DNA of 64,000 nt from Kitasatospora kifunensis (GCF_014203855.1 NZ_JACHJV010000001.1:2170001-2234000); one strand, 5' to 3'; positions 34,484 to 45,649 are shown, numbered from the stretch's first letter. Made by a program: numbers and translations. The notes: generated by a model not told the origin, from the sequence alone.

Positions 34484-35574
34484 GCCACGACATGTCAGAC
34501 GACAAGCTGCCGGTGGCGCACGACGCCGCCGAAGGGCACGGCGAGGCAGCCGTAGCCGAAAACCCGTTCGCGGACCCGGGGCTGCCGCCCCACGAGCCGC
34601 GCCGGACCGACATCGACGAGCGGGCCGCCAAGCGGGCCGAGCGTCAGGTGTCGCTGCTCTTCCTCGTCTCGATGCTGGCCACTGTCGGCTTCATCGCGAG
34701 CTACGTCAGCATCGATTCCGACAAGATCGTCTACATCTTCCCGCTGGGTCACATCAGCGCGCTGAACTTCGCGCTCGGTATGACCCTGGGTGTGGCGCTC
34801 TTCTGCATCGGCGCGGGCGCGGTCCACTGGGCCCGCACCCTGATGTCGGACGTCGAGCTGCCGGCCGAGCGCCACGCGATCGAGGCCGACGACGAGACCC
34901 GCGCAGACGTCATCCAGCAGTTCAAGACCGGCGCCGCCGAGTCCGGCTTCGGCCGCCGCAAGATGATCCGCAACACCATGATCGGCTCGATGGCCCTGGT
35001 GCCGCTCTCCGGCGTGATGCTGCTGCGCGACCTCGGCCCGCTGCCCGAGAAGAAGCTGGACCGCACCGACTGGAACGAGGCGACCTCCGACGCCCCGATC
35101 CGGCTGGTCAACATGAACACCAACGAGCCGATGAAGCCCGAGGACATCGTGGTCGGCTCGCTGACGTTCGCCAAGCCCGGCCCCTCGGCGTCCCGCCCAG
35201 CCGGCCTGCAGGAGTCCGACGAGGACTTCCAGGAGGCCATCGCCAAGGACGCCCTGATGCTGATCCGCATCCAGCCCAACGACATCAAGGACGCCGACTC
35301 GCGCGACCTCGGTTTCGAGGGCGTGCTCGCCTACTCCAAGATCTGCACCCACGTCGGTTGCCCGATCTCGCTGTACGAGCAGCAGACCCACCACGCGCTC
35401 TGCCCCTGCCACCAGTCGACCTTCGACCTGTCAGACGGCGCCCGCGTCATCTTCGGCCCGGCCGGGCACCCCCTGCCGCAGCTGAAGATCACCACCGATG
35501 CCTCGGGCTACCTGGTAGCCACCGGCGGCTTCAAGCACCCCGTCGGTCCGAGCTTCTGGGAGCGCAGCGAATGA
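34480..35574 (+). CDS. qcrA: Cytochrome bc1 complex Rieske iron-sulfur subunit
   Basis: Carries the Rieske [2Fe-2S] cluster that oxidises menaquinol. The 364-residue actinobacterial form has a long polar N-terminus and three membrane helices (about 60-190) before the soluble domain. Cluster ligands are C289, H291, C308 and H311 (CTHVGC and CPCHQS), with C294 and C310 forming the usual disulfide. It overlaps qcrC and qcrB by four bases at each end, so translation is coupled. Confidence 0.97.
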   Translation: MSHDMSDDKLPVAHDAAEGHGEAAVAENPFADPGLPPHEPRRTDIDERAAKRAERQVSLLFLVSMLATVGFIASYVSIDSDKIVYIFPLGHISALNFALGMTLGVALFCIGAGAVHWARTLMSDVELPAERHAIEADDETRADVIQQFKTGAAESGFGRRKMIRNTMIGSMALVPLSGVMLLRDLGPLPEKKLDRTDWNEATSDAPIRLVNMNTNEPMKPEDIVVGSLTFAKPGPSASRPAGLQESDEDFQEAIAKDALMLIRIQPNDIKDADSRDLGFEGVLAYSKICTHVGCPISLYEQQTHHALCPCHQSTFDLSDGARVIFGPAGHPLPQLKITTDASGYLVATGGFKHPVGPSFWERSE

Positions 35575-37226
35575 GTTCCGCGTCCACAAGCGCAAAGCAG
35601 GCCGCTCCGGCCAGCACGCGCGACAAGCCTGCCAACAAGGCGGAAGCCGCAGCCGACTGGGTGGACGGCCGGCTGGGGATCTACTCCCTGGCCAAGGCCA
35701 ACCTGCGGAAGATCTTCCCGGACCACTGGTCCTTCATGCTCGGTGAGATCTGCCTCTACACCTTCATCATCATCATCCTGACGGGCGTCTACCTGACGCT
35801 CTTCTTCAAGCCCAGCATGGGCGAGGTCATCTACAACGGGTCCTACGCCCCGTTGAACGGCATCCGGGTGTCGGAGGCCTACGCCTCCACGCTGGACATC
35901 AGCTTCGAGGTCCGCGGCGGTCTGCTGATCCGGCAGATCCACCACTGGGCCGCGATCGTGTTCGTCGCCGCGATGTTCGTGCACATGATGCGCGTCTTCT
36001 TCACCGGCGCGTTCCGCAAGCCCCGCGAGATCAACTGGCTCTTCGGCTTCCTGCTGCTCTTCCTGGGCTTCTTCGACGGCTTCCTCGGGTACTCGCTCCC
36101 CGACGACCTGCTCTCCGGCACCGGTATCCGGTTCATGGAGGGCGCGATCCTGGCCGTCCCGCTGGTCGGTACCTACATCTCCTTCTTCCTGTTCGGCGGG
36201 GAGTTCCCGGGGACCGACATCGTGCCGCGGTTCTTCACGATCCACGTGCTGCTGATCCCGGGCATCATGCTCGGCCTGCTGGTGGCGCACCTGATCCTGG
36301 TCTTCTACCACAAGCACACCCAGTGGGCGGGCCCGGGCAAGACCGAGAAGAACGTCGTGGGCATGCCGCTCATGCCGGTCTACATGGCCAAGGCCGGTGG
36401 CTTCTTCTTCCTGGTCTTCGGCATCATCGCGGCGATGTCCGCGATCGCCTCGGTCAACCCGGTCTGGGCCTACGGCCCCTACCGTCCTGACCAGGTCTCC
36501 ACCGACGCCCAGCCCGACTGGTACATGGGCTTCGCCGAGGGTCTGATCCGTGTCATGCCGGGTTGGGAGATCCGGGCCTGGGGCCACACCCTGAACCTGG
36601 GTGTCTTCATCCCGCTGATGCTCTTCCCGCTGGTGCTGGCCGCCATCGCGGTCTACCCCTTCATCGAAGGCTGGATCACCGGTGACAAGCGCGAGCACCA
36701 CATCCTGGACCGCCCGCGCAACGCCCCCGTGCGCACCGCGCTGGGCGCCGCCTGGATCAGCCTCTACCTGGTGCTGCTCTCCGGCGGTGGCAACGACCTG
36801 ATCGCCACGCACTTCCACCTGTCGCTGAACGACATCACGTACTTCGTGCGGATCGGTTCGTTCGTCGTCCCGGTGGTGGTCTTCTTCATCACCAAGCGCT
36901 GGTGCCTGGGGCTGCAGCGCCGGGACAAGGAGAAGGTGCTGCACGGTCGCGAGACCGGCGTCATCAAGCGGCTGCCGCACGGTGAGTTCGTCGAGGTGCA
37001 CGCCCAGCTGCCGCAGGACAAGCTGCACACGCTCACCTCGCACGAGCAGTACGAGCCGGTGGAGCTGCCGGCCGAGGTCGACGAGAACGGTGTCGCCCGC
37101 AAGGTCGGCGTGCTGACCAAGACCCGGGCCAAGCTCTCCGAGGGTTACTTCGGCGACGGCAACCAGATCCCCAAGCCGACTGCCGAGGAGCACAAGGAGA
37201 TCACCAGCGGCCACGGCCACCACTGA
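35571..37226 (+). CDS. qcrB: Cytochrome bc1 complex cytochrome b subunit
   Basis: Integral membrane cytochrome b with two b-type haems and the quinol sites. The 551-residue protein has about nine membrane helices, the haem-binding HHWAAIVFVAAMFVHMMRV region (histidines from two helices), and the GWEIRAW/PDWYMGF segments of the Qp site. The polar C-terminal extension of about 100 residues is normal in actinobacteria. The ATG at 35571 overlaps the qcrA stop. A strong terminator follows. Confidence 0.97.
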   Translation: MSSASTSAKQAAPASTRDKPANKAEAAADWVDGRLGIYSLAKANLRKIFPDHWSFMLGEICLYTFIIIILTGVYLTLFFKPSMGEVIYNGSYAPLNGIRVSEAYASTLDISFEVRGGLLIRQIHHWAAIVFVAAMFVHMMRVFFTGAFRKPREINWLFGFLLLFLGFFDGFLGYSLPDDLLSGTGIRFMEGAILAVPLVGTYISFFLFGGEFPGTDIVPRFFTIHVLLIPGIMLGLLVAHLILVFYHKHTQWAGPGKTEKNVVGMPLMPVYMAKAGGFFFLVFGIIAAMSAIASVNPVWAYGPYRPDQVSTDAQPDWYMGFAEGLIRVMPGWEIRAWGHTLNLGVFIPLMLFPLVLAAIAVYPFIEGWITGDKREHHILDRPRNAPVRTALGAAWISLYLVLLSGGGNDLIATHFHLSLNDITYFVRIGSFVVPVVVFFITKRWCLGLQRRDKEKVLHGRETGVIKRLPHGEFVEVHAQLPQDKLHTLTSHEQYEPVELPAEVDENGVARKVGVLTKTRAKLSEGYFGDGNQIPKPTAEEHKEITSGHGHH

Positions 37227-37257
37227 TCACCTGCTCTGACAACGCGTCAGCCACCTG

Positions 37258-37290
37258 AGGGCCCCGCCCGGCACTGCCGGGCGGGGCCCT
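37258..37290 (+). terminator. Terminator of the ctaE-qcrCAB operon
   Basis: Stem AGGGCCCCGCCCGG with its perfect complement (14-15 bp) and a tiny loop, 32 bases after the qcrB stop, followed by TTGG. Confidence 0.9.
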
Positions 37291-37355
37291 TGGCGTGGGA
37301 GCGGCACAATGGGTGAGGCACCGTCAGCCCACGAAGATCCGAGGAGACCCGCCCC

Positions 37356-37727
37356 GTGCAGGTGAGCATCGACCACGGCGTCGCCACTCCCCCCTACGAG
37401 CAGCTGCGCGCGCAGATCGCCGAGCAGGCCAGGAACGGCGTGCTGCCGGCCGGCCTGCGGCTGCCCACCGTGCGCGCGCTGGCCGAACAGCTGGGCCTGG
37501 CCGCCAACACGGTGGCCCGCGCCTACCGGGAGCTGGAGACCGACGGCGTGGTGGAGACGCACGGTCGGCGCGGCACCCTGGTGGCCGCCACCGGGGACAC
37601 CGCACACCGGCTGGCCGCCGACGCGGCCGCCGAGTACGCCGGCCGCGCCCAGCGCCTGGGCGTGACGCGAGACGAGGCCCTGGCGGCCGTGTACGGCGCG
37701 CTGGACCTCGTCTACGGGGCCTCCTGA
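37356..37727 (+). CDS. GntR-family transcriptional regulator (YtrA-like)
   Basis: A 123-residue regulator with an N-terminal winged helix (YEQLRAQIAEQ, LPTVRALAEQLGLAANTVARAYRELE) and only a short helical C-terminal part, as in the YtrA subfamily of GntR proteins. These usually control adjacent ABC transporter genes, but none is present here. The GTG at 37356 follows GAGGAG. Its targets are unknown; the neighbours are cytochrome and L,D-transpeptidase genes. Confidence 0.9.
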   Translation: MQVSIDHGVATPPYEQLRAQIAEQARNGVLPAGLRLPTVRALAEQLGLAANTVARAYRELETDGVVETHGRRGTLVAATGDTAHRLAADAAAEYAGRAQRLGVTRDEALAAVYGALDLVYGAS

Positions 37728-37748
37728 GGAGGAGCCCGGCGGGGCGCC

Positions 37749-39026
37749 TCAGACCTGTGGGCGCAGGGTCGCTGCGGCCTGCGGGACCTGGGGCGCGGCA
37801 CCGGTGCTCAACGGCTGGCCCAGCGCGCTGCCCTTCAGCCACTGGTCCCAGCTGACGTTCCAGTCGCCGAAGCCGTTGCCGAACGGCTCCATGGGGTGGC
37901 CCTTGCTGTTGACCACCTCGACGATGTCGCCGACCCGGACCTGGTTGAAGAACCACTTGGCGTTCTCGGTGCTCATCCCGGTGCAGCCGTGGCTGACGTT
38001 CTCCACTCCCTGGGAGGAGACCGACCAGGGGGCCGCGTGCACGTACTCGCCACTCCAGGTGACCCGGGTGGCCCACTCGACCTTGAGGTCGAAGGCGTCG
38101 GTGCTGCCCTTGGCGATGCCGATCGTCTCGCTGCGCATCTGCACCTCCCGCTCCTGGCTGAGCACCACCTTGATGCCGTTGCGGGTGTCGAAGCCCGGCC
38201 TCCCGGTGGTCACCGGGAGGGTGGTGACCACCTCGCCGTTGCGCTTGAGGGTGAGCCGGTCGCTGGCGGCATCGACCAGCGCCTCCACCCGGTCGCCGGT
38301 GCTGAACGAGAGGGAGACGCCCGGGCCGCCGTACAGCCCGCCGTCGATCTGCTTGCCGTCGGCGTCGTAGGTCAGCTTCACCTTGGTGTTGGCCGGCCAG
38401 TAGTCCTTCGGCCGGAAGTGCAAGTTCTGGCCGTCCACCCAGTACCAGCTGCCGATCACCGCCGGATCGGAGGCCACGGTCAGCGCGCTCTCCACCCGCT
38501 GCCGGGCGGCGGGGTCCTTGACCTCCTCGGAGAGCTTCACGGTGAGCGGCTCGCCGACGCCGTAGACCTTGCGGCCCAGGTCGGGGCCCAGGGACGCGCT
38601 GAGCAGCCGCTCGGCGGCCTTGGTGGTGAAGTCCTGGGTGGTCTCGCCGCGCCCGCCGCCGGCGTTCACGGCGGAGATCCGCGCCGTGTAGTGGGTGGCG
38701 GGCGCCAGCGCGGTGGCGCTGTGCCAGCCGCGGCCGTCAGGGTCCAGCGTCCCGGCCAGCAAGCGCCCGTCGGGGCCGCTGAGCGTGACGTCGGTGACCC
38801 TGTTCCCGCTGTCGGCGCTGACCGTGAACGGCTTGCCGGGCTCGGCATCCGCCGCCGAGCTGTGGACCAGGTGCGCGGCGTCGACCGCCCGCGGCGGGCC
38901 ACTCGTGCCTGAGCAGGCCGTGAGCGGGCCGGCCATCAGGGGAGTGACCGCCAACAACCAGAGGGTCGCCCGGCCAGCGAACCTGGCCTTCGGGCTCTGC
39001 CCCCCTACCGCACATCTGCCGGCCAC
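37749..39026 (-). CDS. Lipoprotein L,D-transpeptidase (Ig-like domains plus YkuD)
   Basis: Forms 3-3 peptidoglycan cross-links or attaches to peptidoglycan outside the membrane. The 425-residue protein has a lipoprotein signal (lipobox LTAC around residue 38), two Ig-like domains as in mycobacterial Ldt enzymes (about 55-290), and a C-terminal YkuD domain with the SHGCTGMS motif (nucleophile C348). The GTG at 39026 is preceded by a perfect AGGAGG; the frame is open upstream to 39176 but that is unlikely to be translated. It lies between the two halves of the cytochrome gene cluster. Confidence 0.93.
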   Translation of the reverse strand: MAGRCAVGGQSPKARFAGRATLWLLAVTPLMAGPLTACSGTSGPPRAVDAAHLVHSSAADAEPGKPFTVSADSGNRVTDVTLSGPDGRLLAGTLDPDGRGWHSATALAPATHYTARISAVNAGGGRGETTQDFTTKAAERLLSASLGPDLGRKVYGVGEPLTVKLSEEVKDPAARQRVESALTVASDPAVIGSWYWVDGQNLHFRPKDYWPANTKVKLTYDADGKQIDGGLYGGPGVSLSFSTGDRVEALVDAASDRLTLKRNGEVVTTLPVTTGRPGFDTRNGIKVVLSQEREVQMRSETIGIAKGSTDAFDLKVEWATRVTWSGEYVHAAPWSVSSQGVENVSHGCTGMSTENAKWFFNQVRVGDIVEVVNSKGHPMEPFGNGFGDWNVSWDQWLKGSALGQPLSTGAAPQVPQAAATLRPQV

Positions 39027-39180
39027 CGGAGCCTCCTGGGATTCGGATGATGCATCAGATGGTAGGAACATCACCGCATCTGAACGGCACAGGCGCACGC
39101 CACTGAGTCCGGGCGGGTGACAGCAGCACCCTCCCGGAGCAACAGAGGAGGCGCCGGGTGGCGGGCGCGGCAGCACGACA

Positions 39181-39218
39181 ACACGGCGGGCCCCCTCGAT
39201 CGAGGGGGCCCGCCGTGT
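39181..39218 (-). terminator. Terminator after ctaF
   Basis: A perfect 38-base palindrome with 19-base arms (ACACGGCGGGCCCCCTCGA at 39181-39199), located 19 bases after the ctaF stop on the minus strand. It separates the oxidase operon from the L,D-transpeptidase gene. Confidence 0.85.
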
Positions 39219-39237
39219 GCTGCGTGGAACGCGGAAC

Positions 39238-39654
39238 CTACTGGTTCTGGTTCTCGCCGCGGTAGAACTCGAAGACCCAGCCGAACAGGCCGATCGCGAT
39301 CACCGGAGCGGCCCAGAACATCAGCCACCAGCCGAAGATGACACTGCAGAACGCGAGCGCGCCACCGAGGGCCAGCGAGAGCGGCTGCCAGCTGTGCGGG
39401 GCGAAGAAGCCCATCTCACCGGCGTCGTCCGAGACCTCGGCCTCGGGGTTGTCACCGGCACCCAGGTCCACCCGGCGGGCGGTGAAGCCCAGGTAGAAGG
39501 CGATGAACGCGCACAGGCCGAAGGCCAGGAAGAGCGCGGTGGTACCGGCCGCCTCCGTGCCGTGCGAGCTGTGCGAGGTCCAGACGCCGTAGGTCACGGC
39601 CATGATCAGAATGAAGGCGGCGAAGCCCGCGAAGATCTTGCCCTGCTCCTTCAT
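39238..39654 (-). CDS. ctaF: Cytochrome c oxidase subunit IV (actinobacterial type)
   Basis: Small 138-residue integral membrane subunit found only in actinobacterial aa3 oxidases. It has four membrane helices (about 7-25, 38-58, 94-113 and 113-130) and the polar loop DNPEAEVSDDAGEMGFF between helices 2 and 3. The ATG overlaps the ctaD stop (ATGA), so it is translationally coupled. The last gene of the ctaC-ctaD-ctaF operon. Confidence 0.95.
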   Translation of the reverse strand: MKEQGKIFAGFAAFILIMAVTYGVWTSHSSHGTEAAGTTALFLAFGLCAFIAFYLGFTARRVDLGAGDNPEAEVSDDAGEMGFFAPHSWQPLSLALGGALAFCSVIFGWWLMFWAAPVIAIGLFGWVFEFYRGENQNQ

Positions 39655-41435
39655 CAGGCGTCGCCCTCCTTCTTGCCCTTGGCCAGCTGCGGGTTGTCGT
39701 ACTCGGCCGGCACGACGCCCTCCAGGTGCTTGGCCAGGTGGCCGTGCAGCTCCAGGTAGTCCAGCGCGGCGATGTCCGGGTGGTGCAGGTCGAACGCCGG
39801 GGATTCGGAGCGGATCCGCGGCAGGGTGAGGAAGTTGTGCCGCGGCGGCGGGCAGGAGGTCGCCCACTCCAGCGAGCGGCCGTAACCCCACGGGTCGTCG
39901 ACCTCGACCTTCTCGCCGTACTTGGCGGTCTTCCAGACGTTGTAGAGGAACGGCAGGATCGACATGCCCAGCAGGAACGAACCGATGGACGAGATGACGT
40001 TCAGCGTGGTGAAGCCGTCCGACACCAGGTACGTGGCGTAGCGGCGGGGCATGCCCTCGGCGCCGAGCCAGTGCTGCACCAGGAAGGTGGTGTGGAAGCC
40101 GATGAACAGCGTCCAGAAGGTGATCTTGCCGAGGCGCTCGTCCAGCATCTTGCCGGTCATCTTCGGCCACCAGAAGTGGAAGCCGGCGAACATCGCGAAG
40201 ACGACGGTGCCGAAGACCACGTAGTGGAAGTGGGCGACGACGAAGTACGAGTCCGAGACGTGGAAGTCGATCGGCGGGGAGGCGAGCAGCACACCCGTCA
40301 GACCACCGAAGAGGAAGGTGACCAGGAAGCCGACCGTCCAGAGCATCGGGGTCTCGAAGCTCAGCGAGCCCTTCCACATGGTGCCGACCCAGTTGAAGAA
40401 CTTCACACCGGTGGGAACCGCGATCAGGAAGGTCATGAAGGAGAAGAACGGCAGCAGGACCTGCCCGGTGACGTACATGTGGTGGGCCCACACCGTCACG
40501 GAGAGACCGGCGATACCGATGGTGGCCGCGATCAGACCCGAGTAACCGAACATCGGCTTGCGGGAGAAGACCGGGATGATCTCCGAGATGATGCCGAAGA
40601 ACGGCAGCGCGATGATGTACACCTCTGGGTGGCCGAAGAACCAGAAGAGGTGTTGCCAGAGCAGTGCTCCACCGTTGTTCGGATCGAAGATATGCGCCCC
40701 GAATTTACGGTCGACCTCCAGCGCGAAGAGCGCGGCGGCGAGCACCGGGAAGGCCAGCAGCACCAGCACCGAGGTGAGCAGGACGTTCCAGACGAAGATC
40801 GACATCCGGAACATCGTCATGCCGGGCGCGCGCATGCAGATGACGGTGGTGATGAAGTTGACCGCACCGAGGATGGTGCCGAAGCCGGAGAAGGCCAGAC
40901 CCATGATCCACATGTCCGCGCCGACGCCCGGCGAGCGGACCGCGTCCGACAGCGGCGAGTAGGCGAACCAACCGAAGTCGGCCGCGCCCTGCGGGGTGAG
41001 GAAGCCACCGACCGCGATGGTCGAGCCGAACAGGTAGAGCCAGTAGGCGAACATGTTCAGTCGCGGGAAGGCGACGTCCGGTGCACCGATCTGCAGCGGC
41101 ATGATCCAGTTGGTGAAACCGGCGAACAGCGGCGTCGCGAACATCAGCAGCATGATCGTGCCGTGCATCGTGAACGCCTGGTTGAACTGCTCGTTCGACA
41201 GGATCTTGCCGTCCGGCTGCGCCAGCTGGGCGCGCATGACGAGCGCCAGGATGCCACCGATCAGGAAGAACGCGAACGAGGTACCGAGGTACAGCGTTCC
41301 GATCGTCTTGTGGTCGGTGGTGGTCAGCCACTTGATGATGGTGGCGCCCGGCTTGCGGGTGCGCGGAGCCGCGCCGGCCCTGGCGGTGCCCCCAGGTGCC
41401 CCGCCGGCCGCGGCGGGTTCGTTGAGGATCGTCAC
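39654..41435 (-). CDS. ctaD: Cytochrome c oxidase subunit I
   Basis: Catalytic subunit of the aa3 oxidase carrying haem a, haem a3 and CuB and pumping protons. The 593-residue chain has twelve membrane helices, the HHMYVTG and HFHYVVFG histidine motifs and the [13 protein letters not shown] segment with the CuB-ligand histidine and cross-linked tyrosine. GTG start at 41435 overlaps the ctaC stop (GTGA). The N-terminal Ala/Gly-rich stretch is variable. Confidence 0.97.
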   Translation of the reverse strand: MTILNEPAAAGGAPGGTARAGAAPRTRKPGATIIKWLTTTDHKTIGTLYLGTSFAFFLIGGILALVMRAQLAQPDGKILSNEQFNQAFTMHGTIMLLMFATPLFAGFTNWIMPLQIGAPDVAFPRLNMFAYWLYLFGSTIAVGGFLTPQGAADFGWFAYSPLSDAVRSPGVGADMWIMGLAFSGFGTILGAVNFITTVICMRAPGMTMFRMSIFVWNVLLTSVLVLLAFPVLAAALFALEVDRKFGAHIFDPNNGGALLWQHLFWFFGHPEVYIIALPFFGIISEIIPVFSRKPMFGYSGLIAATIGIAGLSVTVWAHHMYVTGQVLLPFFSFMTFLIAVPTGVKFFNWVGTMWKGSLSFETPMLWTVGFLVTFLFGGLTGVLLASPPIDFHVSDSYFVVAHFHYVVFGTVVFAMFAGFHFWWPKMTGKMLDERLGKITFWTLFIGFHTTFLVQHWLGAEGMPRRYATYLVSDGFTTLNVISSIGSFLLGMSILPFLYNVWKTAKYGEKVEVDDPWGYGRSLEWATSCPPPRHNFLTLPRIRSESPAFDLHHPDIAALDYLELHGHLAKHLEGVVPAEYDNPQLAKGKKEGDA

Positions 41436-42286
41436 TTCGTTTCACTTCCCATGCTCGTGATGCCCGAAGGCACCGCGCCGGCCTGGCCGCTGGCCCGCAG
41501 CTGCTGCAGGTGGTTCACGTAGTCGTCGTGGCTGACGACCTTCACCTTGAAGAGCATCCGGGAGTGGTCCACACCGCAGAGTTCCGCGCACTTGCCGTCG
41601 TACTCGCCGATGACCGTGGGGGTGACCTCGAACTTGTTGACCACGCCCGGCACGACGTCCATCTTCATCATGAAGTTGACGGGCCAGAAGTCGTGGATCA
41701 CGTCACGGGAGGTCAGTCGGAACTGGACCGACTCGTCGACCGGCAGCCAGAGCGTCGGGATCTGGTTGGGGGTGCCCACGTCGTACGCGGCGGTCTGGCT
41801 GTTCGGGTCAGGGTTCTCGGTGTTCTCGTAGTTGAACGCCCAGCTCCACTGGAAGCCCACCACGTTGACGTAGTGCTGCGGCTTGGCGGAGACCTCGGTC
41901 AACCTCGCCTCGTCGCGGGCGACGAAGTAGAAGAGGACCGAGACGATGACGATGGGGACCGCGGTGTAGAGCGCCTCGATGGGCACGTTGTACCGGGTCT
42001 GCGGAGGGATCTCGATACCGGTGCGGCTGCGCCGGTGGAAGATCACGCTCCAGATGATCAGACCCCACATCAGTACGCCGACCACCAGCGCCGCGATCCA
42101 GGACCCCTGCCACATCTGAAGGACGAGATGTCCAGTCGTGGTGACGGGGCGGGGGAGGCCAAGCCTGGGCAGGTCATTGGCCGAGCAGCCGGTAGCGGTC
42201 GCGATGACGAGGCCCAGTGCCAGCGCCTGAGGCAGCTTCCGCCGCATCGTGCGCCGCGGCGAGCGGTCGGAGCCGTTGGGACTCAC
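41432..42286 (-). CDS. ctaC: Cytochrome c oxidase subunit II
   Basis: Holds the binuclear CuA centre that accepts electrons from the bc1 complex. The 284-residue protein begins with a lipoprotein-type signal (ATGC lipobox), has two membrane helices (about 60-85 and 105-125) and an extracytoplasmic cupredoxin domain with the CuA site [12 protein letters not shown] near residue 240. GTG 42286 is preceded by GGGAAGG and is preferred; the frame is open to TTG 42394, and a later ATG 42247 is another option. First gene of ctaC-ctaD-ctaF. Confidence 0.95.
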   Translation of the reverse strand: MSPNGSDRSPRRTMRRKLPQALALGLVIATATGCSANDLPRLGLPRPVTTTGHLVLQMWQGSWIAALVVGVLMWGLIIWSVIFHRRSRTGIEIPPQTRYNVPIEALYTAVPIVIVSVLFYFVARDEARLTEVSAKPQHYVNVVGFQWSWAFNYENTENPDPNSQTAAYDVGTPNQIPTLWLPVDESVQFRLTSRDVIHDFWPVNFMMKMDVVPGVVNKFEVTPTVIGEYDGKCAELCGVDHSRMLFKVKVVSHDDYVNHLQQLRASGQAGAVPSGITSMGSETK

Positions 42287-42638
42287 GTAGCGCCTTCCCG
42301 AAGTCTCGCCCGCCGATCGCGCCGCCCCCGGGAGTACTGTGAGCCTCCCCGGCGACCCGTCCACGGGCACGGTTTGAATGCTTATGCGGGCCAAACCCTA
42401 CTCCAGGCTTATGCGGACCTGACGAGCAGGTCCCGGTAACGCGCCGCCCCGCTACCCGATCAGCCCCGGAACGCGTGGATTCCCAGGTCATGGTGGACTT
42501 TCGGGCCCCGTACACCCGATCGGGGGACGCGCGTGCGACGACCGGGTGACGGTTCGTCGGGCGCGGACGAAGCGGACAAAAAGGCACGCCGCGGGGTGAT
42601 CGACTGACGGGCCGTGAGGCCCCGATACGGTGGCGGAC
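42287..42638. other. Divergent control region between ctaC and the desulfurase-TusA gene
   Basis: About 350 bases with no convincing gene. It contains a direct repeat GCTTATGCGG at 42380-42389 and 42407-42416 (27 bases apart) and a TAGGGT hexamer on the minus strand between the two copies. No clear -35 box was found for it. Otherwise unremarkable. Confidence 0.5.
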
Positions 42639-44042
42639 ATGTCGTCGACCGAGCCCCTGTATTTCGATGTGGCCTCCACCGCCCCGCTGCACCCCGTAGC
42701 GCGGCAGGCGTTGGCCGCCGCGCTGGACGAGGGCTGGGGCGATCCGGCCAGGCTCTACCGCTCGGGCCGGCAGGCCCGGCTGCTGCTGGACGCCGCGCGG
42801 GAGACGGTGGCCGAGCTGATCGGCGCCCGCCCCGACGAGGTGTCCTTCACCGCGAGCGGGACCCAGGCTGTGCAGCTGGGCCTGCTCGGCGCGCTGCGCG
42901 GGCGGCGGCGAACGGGCCGTCACCTGGTGCACTCGGCCGTGGAGCACTCCAGCGTGCTGCACACCGCCGAGCGGCACGAGGCGGAGGGCGGCGAGGTCTC
43001 GGTGGTCCCGGTGGACCGCGGCGGGCGGGTGGTGGCCGAGCGGTTCGCCGCCGCGGTGCGCCCGGACACCGCGCTGGCGGTGCTCCAGTCGGCCAACCAC
43101 GAGGTCGGCACGGTGCAACCGGTGGCCGAGGTGGCCTCGCTCATCGGCGGGGTACCTCTGTTGGTGGACGCCGCGCAGAGCATCGGGCGACTGCCGGCAC
43201 CCGCGGGCTGGTCGCTACTGACGGCCAGCGCGCACAAGTGGGGCGGCCCGCCCGGGGTCGGGGTGCTCGCCGTGCGCAAGGGCGTCAGGTTCAACTCCGC
43301 GCTGCCCGCCGACGAGCGCGAGGGCGGGCGGGTGCCGGGCTACGTCAACGTGCCGGCCATCGTGGCGGCCGCCGCCGCGCTGCGCGCCGTTCGCGGCGAG
43401 GCCGCGGCCGAGAACGCCCGGCTGCACGCGCTGGTGGAGCGGATCAGGGCCCGGGTACCGCAGTTGGTGCCGGAGGTCGAGGTGGTCGGCGATCCCGTGC
43501 GCCGACTGCCGCACCTGGTCACCTTCTCCTGCCTCTACGTGGACGGCGAGGTGCTGCTGACCGAGCTGGACCGAGCGGGCATCGCGGTCTCCTCGGGCTC
43601 CTCCTGCACCTCCAGCACCTTGACCCCCAGTCACGTGCTGGCCGCGATGGGCGTGCTGACCGAGGGCAACGTCCGCCTCTCGCTGCCGACCGGAACGAGT
43701 GAGGCGCAGGTGGACCGCTTCCTGTCGGTGCTGCCCGAGGTGGTCGCCGCCGTCCGGGCTCCGCTGGGACTGGACTTGACGCTCCCGGTCGGCGAACCGA
43801 CCGCCGAACTGGTGATCGACGCGCTGGGCAAGCGCTGCCCGCTGCCGGTGATCGAGCTGGCCAAGCGGATCGGCGAGGTGCCACCCGGCGGCCTGGTGGT
43901 GGTGCTGGCCGACGACGAGGCCGCCCGGCTCGACATCCCCGCCTGGTGCGAGATGCGCGAGCAGAGCTACGAAGGCGAAGCCCCGGCCGACGCCTACGGG
44001 GCGGACCGGGGCTTCGCCTATCGCGTGCGACGGGTCAGCTGA
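42639..44042 (+). CDS. Cysteine desulfurase fused to TusA-like sulfur carrier
   Basis: A 467-residue fusion. Residues 1-375 are a class V PLP enzyme of the IscS/NifS type: PLP lysine K200 (SAHKWGG) and active-site C323 in SSGSSCTSS, which forms the persulfide. Residues 385-467 are a TusA/SirA domain with the CPLP motif and sulfur-accepting C400. Sulfur from cysteine would pass directly from desulfurase to TusA, toward tRNA thiolation, molybdopterin or Fe-S assembly. ATG 42639 is preferred; GTG 42630 is also in frame. Divergent from ctaC. Confidence 0.92.
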   Translation: MSSTEPLYFDVASTAPLHPVARQALAAALDEGWGDPARLYRSGRQARLLLDAARETVAELIGARPDEVSFTASGTQAVQLGLLGALRGRRRTGRHLVHSAVEHSSVLHTAERHEAEGGEVSVVPVDRGGRVVAERFAAAVRPDTALAVLQSANHEVGTVQPVAEVASLIGGVPLLVDAAQSIGRLPAPAGWSLLTASAHKWGGPPGVGVLAVRKGVRFNSALPADEREGGRVPGYVNVPAIVAAAAALRAVRGEAAAENARLHALVERIRARVPQLVPEVEVVGDPVRRLPHLVTFSCLYVDGEVLLTELDRAGIAVSSGSSCTSSTLTPSHVLAAMGVLTEGNVRLSLPTGTSEAQVDRFLSVLPEVVAAVRAPLGLDLTLPVGEPTAELVIDALGKRCPLPVIELAKRIGEVPPGGLVVVLADDEAARLDIPAWCEMREQSYEGEAPADAYGADRGFAYRVRRVS

Positions 44043-44062
44043 GCGCTGTACCAAGCGCTGTA

Positions 44063-45076
<1,014 letters not shown>

Positions 45077-45257
45077 CTACGGTACCGGGCGCCAGGACGG
45101 TCAAGGGCGGCAACCGTCATTCTCCCGTCCGGAGGACTACCTGTGGGTAGGTCTGGCCCGGTCCGCGACGGCGGCCTAGGGTCGCGATCAGAGAGGCTTT
45201 CACAGCCTCCTGGCCCGCGCGCGACCAAGCCGCGGCCGGCGAAATCGGAGCGCCCCC

Positions 45258-45491
45258 ATGGATCAGAAAACACGGATGCCGTCCAGCCACTCCCCCGTCC
45301 AGGGCCGCGGCCTACCGGGCGAGACCGACGCCGACACCCTCGACGCCCTGGTGGACTCCTCCCGCCGGCTCGGTGCCTTCTGGCCGCTGCTGGCCGGCGG
45401 CGATCAGTCCGAGACCTCGCCGATCGGCCCGATCACGGTGCCCGACCGCACTCGAGCGCTGGTCGCGGGGATGGCCGAGTACGGGCTCTGA
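45258..45491 (+). CDS. Small hypothetical protein
   Basis: A 77-residue soluble protein without membrane segments or recognised motifs. The middle has DTLDALVDSSRRLGAF (about 25-40), a plausible helix. The ATG at 45258 follows CGGAG about 7 bases upstream. It lies between a divergent PfkB kinase and the lipoprotein gene, and codon usage is like its neighbours. I do not recognise its function. Confidence 0.65.
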   Translation: MDQKTRMPSSHSPVQGRGLPGETDADTLDALVDSSRRLGAFWPLLAGGDQSETSPIGPITVPDRTRALVAGMAEYGL

Positions 45492-45649
45492 AGTCGACCA
45501 CGGGCTCTGAGCCCGGTCATTCCGGCTGGTCACCACCAGCCTGACCGGTCCGCGTCAGCCAATCGGGAACCGGATCCCACCGTGCCACGTCACATCCGCG
45601 CAGCCAACGCTGCCGTAGGGATCCGCAGACCTCTGGAGGACGTCGCACC

